Origin: Clostridia bacterium
GTDB lineage: Bacteria > Bacillota > Clostridia > Christensenellales > Aristaeellaceae
Assembly (NCBI GenBank): GCA_017447185.1
Contig: JAFSOC010000031.1
Coordinates: forward strand, 62,001 to 126,000
Direction: 5' to 3'
Length of the DNA: 64,000 nt
Under the pieces are notes generated by a model. It was not told the DNA's origin, did no database searches, and was given only the letters and a program-made list of their open reading frames with translations. Position 1 is the stretch's first letter; each line of letters begins with the position of its first letter. The position numbers were made by a program, and so were the translations under genes. Of this stretch, positions 1 to 6,550 are shown in pieces.

Positions 1-1699
1 CTTTGCAGGCTTCGATCATTTCCTCGTCCGTCAGATCCTTTTTCACAACCGCCAGATTGTCCCGGATGCTCATATTGAACAGATAGGGCATCTGGCTTAC
101 CACGGTGATATTTCCGCGAATCGTATCCTGATCCAGCGATTCCACGGGAACGCCGTCGATCAGAACCGATCCGCTGTCCGCGTCGTACAGGCGGGAGAAA
201 AGGGAAAGGATGGTGGTTTTTCCGCATCCGCTTCGTCCTACCAGGGCCACCGATTCGCCGGCATGGATTTTCAGGGAGGCGCCGCGCAGCACCCTGTTTT
301 CTTTTCCGTCCGCCTGGCGGTAGGAGAAGGAGACATCCCGCAATTCCAGCTCGCCGCGCACATGATCCAGATGCCTGGTGCCAAACTGCTCCCACGCATA
401 ATCCGGACTGTTCATCAGCTGGTAAATCCGCTCAATGGAAACGCCCAGGCTGTAAGCGGTAGACATCAGGTTCGCCAGATCCGAGGCGCAGGTATATACC
501 CTGCCGTTGTAGTTGAACAGAACCAGCGCGGTGGAAGGGGCCATGCTGTGGTTCGCCATCAGAAACGCCAGCAGAAACATATAGGCGCAGCTGGTCCAGC
601 TGACAAACTGGGAGCGCAGCAGAATGAAATTCATTGACCTGCGGCGCATCCGGGATGCCAGATCCACGCTTTCACGGACGCTTCCGGTGAATTTTTCCAT
701 AAAACTGTCTTCACAGTGAAGCAGTTTGATATCCCGGTGGGCGCGGGCCATTTCGCTGACAAAGCCGCTGTGCCGTTCATTGGCCACGCTGGTTTCACGG
801 CCGTTCTGCTGCAGGCTTTTGCTGTGCGCCCGCTGAATGAGCATATAGATCACAAAAAGCGCCAGCTCGAACAGAAACATCGGAACGGAGACGATGGCGA
901 AACCGATCAGCAGGCTGATCAGCCGGAAGGCTTCCGTGAACGTTCCCAGGAGTTCATCGATCCCGTCAACGATATCGGCGGTATCATTCAGCAGGCGCCG
1001 TGAAAAGGCACCGCTGCCGGCTTTGTCCATCCGGTCTGTCCGGATGCGCAGAATCCGCGCCGCCAGATCGATCTGCATCCGTTTCTGCATGGACGCGTAG
1101 GTCGCCCGGAGCAAGCGGCTCGCGGCATAGTTGATCAGGCTGCTCAGCACCCCCTGGCCCAGGATCAGCAGCGCCAGCAGGGCAATTTTCCGGATTTCCG
1201 ACTCCGTATAGGCCACGATGATCCAGGCGGAGAGCATCGGTTCCAGGACGGAGAGCGCCATGTTGAGAAAGCGCAGGAATACAGCCCACCGGAAGGTGTG
1301 CTTTTCATTCCGCATATACTGCCAGATATACCGAAGGCTCCGGAAGTCCTTCATGGGAGTCTGGAAAGTGCAGAAAATGATGTTCTGACGCCTGATATAT
1401 TTCCAGAAAAGGCCATGGGGAAAGTTTTCCCGTATTTTATCGGCAATGAAGCTTGCCTGCTCCTTCAGCAGGTTCCGGCTTTCACAGGCAACATGCAGCG
1501 ACAGGAACACCCGTTTCCATGTGCGCTTCAGAACCAGACGATAAGAGATTTCTTCTCCGTACAGGTCGCGGTAGCCCAGCAGCAGCTGCTCCAGCAGCAG
1601 GCGGTAGCCCAGCCGCTTCTGACGGTCCGCGCCGTTGGCTTCCATAAAGCGGTCCGCCTGATCCACGGTCCGCTGGATGTTTTCCAGGGTCAGATTCAT
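1..1699 (-). CDS. ABC transporter, permease-ATPase fusion (3' end outside window)
   Basis: Half-type ABC exporter, read on the minus strand from an ATG at 1699 and open at the left edge (566 codons visible). Residues ~1-115 are a soluble extension before the first membrane helix. Residues ~140-400 form a six-helix-type exporter membrane domain. The nucleotide-binding domain follows, with Walker A GRSGCGKTT and a Q-loop (VVSQMPYLFN); the signature motif and Walker B lie beyond the edge. The soluble extension (LLLEQLLLGYRDLYGEE, then RRQNIIF just before the helices) looks like the degenerate histidine-kinase-like ATPase domain at the N terminus of some clostridial exporters; this is my inference. 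It is the last visible gene of a minus-strand operon after the GT51 enzyme (48 nt gap). The substrate is unknown; a cell-wall precursor or peptide is possible from context. Confidence 0.85.
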   Translation of the reverse strand, partial: MNLTLENIQRTVDQADRFMEANGADRQKRLGYRLLLEQLLLGYRDLYGEEISYRLVLKRTWKRVFLSLHVACESRNLLKEQASFIADKIRENFPHGLFWKYIRRQNIIFCTFQTPMKDFRSLRYIWQYMRNEKHTFRWAVFLRFLNMALSVLEPMLSAWIIVAYTESEIRKIALLALLILGQGVLSSLINYAASRLLRATYASMQKRMQIDLAARILRIRTDRMDKAGSGAFSRRLLNDTADIVDGIDELLGTFTEAFRLISLLIGFAIVSVPMFLFELALFVIYMLIQRAHSKSLQQNGRETSVANERHSGFVSEMARAHRDIKLLHCEDSFMEKFTGSVRESVDLASRMRRRSMNFILLRSQFVSWTSCAYMFLLAFLMANHSMAPSTALVLFNYNGRVYTCASDLANLMSTAYSLGVSIERIYQLMNSPDYAWEQFGTRHLDHVRGELELRDVSFSYRQADGKENRVLRGASLKIHAGESVALVGRSGCGKTTILSLFSRLYDADSGSVLIDGVPVESLDQDTIRGNITVVSQMPYLFNMSIRDNLAVVKKDLTDEEMIEACK

Positions 1700-1747
1700 G
1701 AAAACACCTCCGAATCAGTCAATAAGAGCCGTCCCTGTGACGCTGAA

Positions 1748-2560
1748 TCATGCTTTCCGTCCCTTCGGAGCAAATCTTCCAAAGCGTTCGTTGATGCGGG
1801 GAATGGTCTGGGGATAGGAGCGGGTAAAATCATCCGGTTTTCTCAGCTCCGGGTCCAGGCAGGATGCGGTATTCGCGAAAATCGCGGCAGCTTCATCCTG
1901 CGAGATGAGCGGCTTTTTCTTCTCCCTGAGAAGATAATTCAGACGCCTGTTCCGGACGCGTTCAAAGACTTCAGGATACTGAACGGGGTTGCCCCTGGTC
2001 GGGATTGCCGGAAGACAGGCCAGGAGGAACATTTGATTCAGTGTCAGGGCTGAGGCCGGTTTGCTGAAGTAAAACCGGGCCGCTTCCGAAAGACCGTAAG
2101 TCCCGTTGCCGAAGTAGATGATATTGATATAGAAATCCAGGATGCGCTCCTTGCCCAGTTTCCGTTCGAGGGCCAAAGCGATCAGGATTTCCGCTGTTTT
2201 GCGCAGATAGTTGTGTGTGAAGCGGAAATAGAGGTTCTTGGCCAGCTGCATGGTGATGGTACTGCCGCCGTAGACGATCTTCTTCGCGCCGAAATTCAGA
2301 TGAATGGCGCAGCGGATTTCACCGGGGTCAACGCCGCGGTGGGTATAGAAATCGCTGTCCTCCATCTCCACCAGCAATTCCGTCTGCCGGGCAGGAACGG
2401 CGGAAAGGGGAAGATAATCCGCCTCCCTTTTGCGGGCTTCATACAGGGTCAGCGGGGGCCGCTTTTTCATCAGGACCAGGGCATAGACCCATATGCCCAC
2501 GAAGAGCAGCAGAGACGCCCCCAAAAGAGCAAGAAGAACCGTCCATACCGTCCAAACCAT
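1748..2560 (-). CDS. mtgA: Monofunctional peptidoglycan glycosyltransferase (GT51)
   Basis: Membrane-anchored transglycosylase that polymerises lipid II into glycan strands outside the membrane. It has 270 residues: an N-terminal membrane anchor (~5-28), then a GT51 domain. Visible motifs are EMEDSDFYTHRG with the catalytic Glu, GGSTITMQLAKNLYF, RKTAEILIALALERK and KERILDFYINIIYFGNGTYG. There is no transpeptidase domain, and the length fits monofunctional MtgA proteins. It lies 23 nt after the asparagine-synthase-like gene and 48 nt before the ABC exporter, all on the same strand, so it is probably cotranscribed. The family is clear; its exact role beside two atypical enzymes is not. Confidence 0.92.
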   Translation of the reverse strand: MVWTVWTVLLALLGASLLLFVGIWVYALVLMKKRPPLTLYEARKREADYLPLSAVPARQTELLVEMEDSDFYTHRGVDPGEIRCAIHLNFGAKKIVYGGSTITMQLAKNLYFRFTHNYLRKTAEILIALALERKLGKERILDFYINIIYFGNGTYGLSEAARFYFSKPASALTLNQMFLLACLPAIPTRGNPVQYPEVFERVRNRRLNYLLREKKKPLISQDEAAAIFANTASCLDPELRKPDDFTRSYPQTIPRINERFGRFAPKGRKA

Positions 2561-2583
2561 TCTGAAGCCATCTCCCTTGCGTT

Positions 2584-4104
2584 TCAGATATCGAATTCCC
2601 GGAGCCAGACCAGAAGAACATAAGCGGCATAAGAGATCTGCCAGACCGCGTCATTTCCGTCCTGAAAGGCTGACCAGTACCGGCGGAGCAGGGTCTGATC
2701 GAAAAGACGGGACGAGCGGGCGCCGAAGAGGATCGATTCCGCCCGGGAACGGAAGGGCTCCCTGCGCAGCCAGCCGCGGACGGGTACCGAAAAGCCGACT
2801 TTCGGCCGGAAGGCCGTTTCACGGGGAAGGCGTGTTTCCGCTGCCCGGCGCAGAATATATTTTTCGACGCCGTCCTTCCGCTTCAGGGAGGATGGAATGC
2901 GGGCGGAAAGCTCAAAGAGGCGCCGGTCCGCATAGGGCAGGAGAAGCCGCAGACCCGCGGCTCTGGCGGAGCCGGCGACCCCGAAGAGGATGTCCCCTTC
3001 CAGCCAGAGCGCACAGTCAATCCGCAGGAGACGGGACAGATGCTCGTCCGCTTCCGAGTCCGCATAGAGCTCCTTCACCAGCGATTCGCAGGGGAAAAGC
3101 CGCTCCTGCTTCAGCAGCGGAGCAGCGTCCTCCGCTTCCATGACGCCGGCGCAGCCGTAATGCCAGGGGCCGCCGGACTGCGCCAGCTCATCGGCGCGCC
3201 GGTAAATCTGATAACCGGCGAAGAATTCATCCGCACCTTCCCCGGAGAAGCAGACCGTGCCGGTTTGCGCCGCCTGTTCACATCCGAGGGCGAAGGCGAC
3301 GGCGGAAGCGTCCGCCAGGGGCAGGCCCAGCCGGCGGACGACCCGCGGCACGGCATCAAAGAAAGCTTCGGGGGTGACATCCACGCCGGAAAAGTCCGCG
3401 CCCAGGGTTTGCGCAACTTTGGCGGCAAGGGGCAGTTCGCTGACAGGTTCACCGGGATACCCGATCCCGACCGCTCGGGGCACACCGGAGTGTGCGAGCA
3501 GATAAGCGGAGTCCACACCACCGGAGAGGAAGGAAAAGGCCGGGCGGAAATCAAAGTTTTCACGGTCCTCGGAAAGGATCAGGCGGAGCATTTCGTCGAT
3601 TTCCGCCGCCCAGGCTTCCTCCGTGCGGGAATCATCCGGGTGAAACGCCGGTTTCCAGTAAGCCGAAATACAGGCTTCCCCGTCCCGGAAGGTCAGGGTT
3701 CGGCCGGGCAGGAGCTTACGGATTCCCTGCCAGAGCGTTTTCTCCCCGACGGGATAGCCGAAGTGCATATAATGCTGCAGGGCCTCCGGATCCACTGCCC
3801 GGCGGACCCGGCGGTCGCGGAGGAGATCGTTCACATCCGAGGCAAAGAGCAGCGCGCTGTCTTCCGTGACGTAATAAAAAAAAGGCTGCAGGCCGAGATG
3901 ATCCCTGGCGGCAAAAAAAGCGCCGCTTTCCGGAAGCCGGAAAACGAAGGCGAAGGCGCCGTACAGATGATCGGGAAGGCTCGCGCCCCAGCGGCGAAAG
4001 CCTGCCTCCAGAACAGCCCGCTCCCCGGACGGATCCGGAAGGCCAAGCTCGCGGCAGAGGGAAAGCCTGTTTCTGAGATAACCTTCATAAAAACAGATCG
4101 ACAT
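2584..4104 (-). CDS. Asparagine-synthase-like amide ligase lacking the N-terminal glutaminase cysteine
   Basis: A 506-residue protein of the AsnB superfamily. The C-terminal half has the ATP-pyrophosphatase loop SGGVDSAYLL (~residue 193) and GEGADEFFAGY, both typical of asparagine synthetases. The N terminus (MSICFYEGYLRNRL) aligns with the middle of the class II glutaminase domain (normally VFNGEIYNYREL), so about 60 residues including the catalytic Cys after Met1 are missing. The start is supported by AGGAGA seven bases upstream, and the preceding gene ends only 11 nt away, so there is no room for the missing part. Glutamine-dependent amidation is therefore unlikely. It may use free ammonia or an amine, or form an amide bond as lasso cyclases and beta-lactam synthetase do. 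The cell-wall context recalls AsnB/LtsA amidation of diaminopimelate. Confidence 0.85.
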   Translation of the reverse strand: MSICFYEGYLRNRLSLCRELGLPDPSGERAVLEAGFRRWGASLPDHLYGAFAFVFRLPESGAFFAARDHLGLQPFFYYVTEDSALLFASDVNDLLRDRRVRRAVDPEALQHYMHFGYPVGEKTLWQGIRKLLPGRTLTFRDGEACISAYWKPAFHPDDSRTEEAWAAEIDEMLRLILSEDRENFDFRPAFSFLSGGVDSAYLLAHSGVPRAVGIGYPGEPVSELPLAAKVAQTLGADFSGVDVTPEAFFDAVPRVVRRLGLPLADASAVAFALGCEQAAQTGTVCFSGEGADEFFAGYQIYRRADELAQSGGPWHYGCAGVMEAEDAAPLLKQERLFPCESLVKELYADSEADEHLSRLLRIDCALWLEGDILFGVAGSARAAGLRLLLPYADRRLFELSARIPSSLKRKDGVEKYILRRAAETRLPRETAFRPKVGFSVPVRGWLRREPFRSRAESILFGARSSRLFDQTLLRRYWSAFQDGNDAVWQISYAAYVLLVWLREFDI

Positions 4105-4115
4105 GGGGTGTTCTC

Positions 4116-5246
4116 CTAAAAAGAGGGATGAGCGGAGAGGGCGCCGACCCCGCGGGGACGGCTGACACTCACAAAATCTGAACCGCAGGCATTGACGCAG
4201 GCCAGGTCGTAGTCCCCTGTCTGCGAGAGGATTTCGATCTGCGCAAGCCCCGGCTGCAGAACCGTAACCAGGCCCTGCCCGTCCACGGCAGCCACCTCGG
4301 GATTCAGTGAACGGAAACGGAAACGGGGCACTTCACCGGTGTTGTTGAAAACCACGCGGGGAAGGAGCGGGAGGCGGTCGCCGGCGCCCGCCTTCAGCAA
4401 ATGCCGGTCAAGCGTCACCCGCATAAAGGGCCCTTCCCGGGCGAAGGCGGTGCAGAGCAGGGAATCGGCCGCACTCCTCCAGAATGAATCCGTCGCCGTT
4501 TGTCCAAGAACAAAAGGATAACCCAGCACGACGGCAATATATGTTTTGCCCCTGCGTTCATAGGAACAGGCCAGGCACTTTCCCGCCAGGTCCGATGTTC
4601 CCGTTTTGCCGCAGGCGGCGTAGGGAAAGAAAACAGGACTGGCGAAACGCTTCAGTCGGTTCGTCGTCAGAACGGGATCCGGCAAACCGGGAATGATCCG
4701 GGTGGTGGCGGAAGCGATCCCGCGCAGAAGCGGGATCTCCAGCATCCGGCGGAAGAGAAGAAAGACATCAAAAGCAGACGACACGCCCTCATCGAGCAGG
4801 CCGCAGGGATCGCGGAAGCAGGTGTTTCGGCATCCCACGCGAAGGGCGAGCCGGTTCATCCGGGCGACAAAGGCGTCCCGGTCTCCCGCGCACAGAGAAT
4901 CGGCGAGCAGCATACCTGCCTCGCACCCGGAAGCAATCAGGAGGCCGGAGAGGTATTCCGTTACGGAAAAACGCATACCGATCTGCTCGTCAAAACCGGC
5001 GCAGAACCCGTCGAGCCGGTGCACCTCGTTTACGGCGGGACGGGTTACCTCAATGACTGTGCCGTCCGGGTCGGCCGTACATTCCAGCGCCGCCATGGCT
5101 GCCGCGATCTTGGTGAGCGAGGCAACCGGCGCCGGGATGTGCTCATTGCGGGCATACAGGACACGGTTTTCATCGCAGTCATACAGCCAGACGGCCTGAA
5201 AGCTGTTCTCCGCCAGCCATTGATCAAACGTATCATATACCAGCAC
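4116..5246 (-). CDS. S11-family D-Ala-D-Ala carboxypeptidase-like protein with Big2-like tail, atypical active site
   Basis: A 376-residue serine peptidase of the DacA type, which trims the terminal D-Ala from peptidoglycan stem peptides. Motif 1 is SLTK (PVASLTKIAAAM) and motif 3 is KTG (CGKTGTSDLAG). Motif 2, normally SxN (ASGND), reads ASGCEAG, so the Asn is replaced by Cys. Residues ~290-350 resemble a bacterial Ig-like (Big2) domain (NPEVAAVDGQGLVTV). No signal peptide is visible, because the protein opens with MLVYDTFDQWLAEN. The start is a GTG with AAAGGAG about 13 nt upstream, and no better start is present. It is the first gene of the operon. It may be a pseudo-enzyme or a peptidase with altered specificity, and its export route is unclear. 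Confidence 0.85.
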   Translation of the reverse strand: MLVYDTFDQWLAENSFQAVWLYDCDENRVLYARNEHIPAPVASLTKIAAAMAALECTADPDGTVIEVTRPAVNEVHRLDGFCAGFDEQIGMRFSVTEYLSGLLIASGCEAGMLLADSLCAGDRDAFVARMNRLALRVGCRNTCFRDPCGLLDEGVSSAFDVFLLFRRMLEIPLLRGIASATTRIIPGLPDPVLTTNRLKRFASPVFFPYAACGKTGTSDLAGKCLACSYERRGKTYIAVVLGYPFVLGQTATDSFWRSAADSLLCTAFAREGPFMRVTLDRHLLKAGAGDRLPLLPRVVFNNTGEVPRFRFRSLNPEVAAVDGQGLVTVLQPGLAQIEILSQTGDYDLACVNACGSDFVSVSRPRGVGALSAHPSF

Positions 5247-5274
5247 CGAAGCAGACCTGCTCCTTTCTGAAGAG

Positions 5275-5299
5275 GATCCGTCATCGCTTATGACGGATC
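5275..5299. promoter_or_regulatory. Perfect 10-bp inverted repeat between divergent genes
   Basis: GATCCGTCAT, five-base spacer, ATGACGGATC. There is no T-run on either side, so it does not look like a terminator. It lies in the 5' leader of the carboxypeptidase operon and could be an operator or a leader hairpin. Confidence 0.45.
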
Positions 5300-5375
5300 G
5301 GATATTCTGATTCCGAGAGCCCGGGAAAGCATTCTTTCCCTTTTATACTAATGCATCGGCGGAAGGAATGCAAGA

Positions 5376-5405
5376 TTGACAAGGATGCAATCTTCAACCT
5401 ATGAT
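5376..5405 (+). promoter_or_regulatory. Sigma-A-type promoter of the NodB/PG-binding gene
   Basis: TTGACA at 5376-5381, 18-bp spacer, TATGAT at 5400-5405. A 7-bp inverted repeat (AAGATTG/CAATCTT, 5372-5394) overlaps the -35 and could bind a regulator. The position shows that translation cannot start at 5376 and must start at the ATG at 5445. Confidence 0.75.
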
Positions 5406-5444
5406 AGGAGCGGGACAAAATGTTCGAAAAAGGAAGAGAACAGG

Positions 5445-6368
5445 ATGAACAAGCAGGAAAAGGACGGGTATCTGCCGGTGTTCTTCCGGGCGAAAACAGA
5501 AGAGCGGAAGATCGCGGTGACGTTGGACGACTGCGACCGGACGGAAAACCTGCGGCGCATTGTGCGTATTTTTGATCAATACGGCGCAGGGCTGACGTTT
5601 TTCCCCATCGGGAATGCCCTTTCCTACCCCGGCGCGGCGGAAATCATCCGGCAGTGTGTCCTGGAAAAAGGGTTTGAGATCGAAAACCATACGATGAGTC
5701 ACGCGCGGATCTTCCGGGCGTCAGAGACGGAAATGGCCCGGGAAATCTGGGCACAGGGGCAGAAAGTAAACAGCATTCTTGGCGTGAATTACCGGCAGCA
5801 TTTTTTCCGGCTGATGGGCGGGGACGGTATAACGGATCTGCGGACGCACAACTATCTGATCCAGCTCGGGTTCAGAGGCGTCATGCAATGGAGCTGCTGC
5901 GGTACGGACGCCGATATGGAAGAGATCCGGCGGGAAGTCAGTCCCGGAGCGATTTATCTGTTTCACACCGTAGACGGCGATATCGGGAAGCTGGAGGAGT
6001 TCGTTCCCTGGGTGATTTCCCAGGGGTATCAGCTGCTGACGCTGAACGGGCTGCTGGGCATGGAGCCCAACGAAACGGCAGCCTATCATCCTGAACCCAT
6101 GCCCGCACCGCGCGCGTACACGGAAGACCACCGGACCTGCCGGATGGGAGACTACAGCTGGAACATCTGCCGGATCCAGGCAGGACTGATGGCGATGAAC
6201 CTGCTGACCATCGACGGGGATGAACCTACCGGCTTTTACGGAGAACTGACCGAGGCGGCGGTCCGGAAGTTCCAGGAGACGCACGGACTGCCCGTGACCG
6301 GTGAAGCGGATGCCGATACGCAGAAGGCAATTGATGCGGCGGGAAAGGTATCTTTTTCCTTCTGCTGA
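5445..6368 (+). CDS. Polysaccharide deacetylase (NodB, CE4-like) with C-terminal peptidoglycan-binding domain
   Basis: A 307-residue protein. Residues ~20-205 are a NodB fold: KIAVTLDD gives the catalytic and metal-binding aspartates, ENHTMSH the two metal-binding histidines, and YLFHTVDGD the final motif. The usual RPPxG motif reads FFRLMGGDG, so substrate contacts differ. Residues ~235-300 are a PG_binding_1 domain (GFYGELTEAAVRKFQETHG). The ATG at 5445 follows AGGAAGAG and is the first in-frame start after the promoter. No signal peptide or membrane helix is visible, which is odd for a wall-binding enzyme. It probably deacetylates peptidoglycan or a related glycan. It is transcribed divergently from the carboxypeptidase-like operon. 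Confidence 0.85.
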   Translation: MNKQEKDGYLPVFFRAKTEERKIAVTLDDCDRTENLRRIVRIFDQYGAGLTFFPIGNALSYPGAAEIIRQCVLEKGFEIENHTMSHARIFRASETEMAREIWAQGQKVNSILGVNYRQHFFRLMGGDGITDLRTHNYLIQLGFRGVMQWSCCGTDADMEEIRREVSPGAIYLFHTVDGDIGKLEEFVPWVISQGYQLLTLNGLLGMEPNETAAYHPEPMPAPRAYTEDHRTCRMGDYSWNICRIQAGLMAMNLLTIDGDEPTGFYGELTEAAVRKFQETHGLPVTGEADADTQKAIDAAGKVSFSFC

Positions 6369-6417
6369 AAATTTTTCCACTGGCCCTGAAACAGAAGGAT
6401 TTTCCAGCAAATAAAGC

Positions 6418-6448
6418 TTGACACGGGGATCCCCCCGGATTGTATAAT
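6418..6448 (+). promoter_or_regulatory. Promoter of the FIST-GGDEF gene
   Basis: TTGACA at 6418-6423, 19-bp spacer, TATAAT at 6443-6448. The spacer contains the palindrome GGGGATCCCC (6425-6434). Confidence 0.7.
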
Positions 6449-6454
6449 ATAGAA

Positions 6455-6550
6455 ACCAATGTAAATAAATATCCCGCACAGCCGGGAAAGAAGCAACGTA
6501 TCGCGCAGCTATACGCTGTTGCATGGGATTTATCGGGGGGATCCATCTAT
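6455..6550 (+). promoter_or_regulatory. Structured 5' leader of the FIST-GGDEF gene, possible regulatory RNA
   Basis: About 95 nt from the predicted transcription start to the ATG. It can form a CCCG/CGGG hairpin (6473-6476 with 6483-6486). A second hairpin pairs GCAACGTAT (6493-6501) with ATAC (6511-6514) and GTTGC (6518-6522). A competing closing stem pairs ATCCC (6471-6475) with GGGAT (6525-6529) just before the G-rich ribosome binding site (6535-6540). The layout fits translational control. I could not match it to the c-di-GMP-I or c-di-GMP-II consensus. Confidence 0.35.

Noticed and set aside
1-5246. Lasso-peptide biosynthetic cluster
   Set aside because: The AsnB-like protein and exporter fit loosely, but no precursor peptide, leader-binding domain or transglutaminase-like protease is present. 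A cluster continuing beyond the left edge cannot be excluded.
5376-6368. NodB gene start at 5376
   Set aside because: The codon lies within the -35 of the promoter, so it is not transcribed in frame; the ATG at 5445 is used.
6455-6550. c-di-GMP riboswitch (classes I and II) in the FIST-GGDEF leader
   Set aside because: The conserved core sequences of both classes are absent; only generic stems are seen, so it is reported as an unidentified leader.
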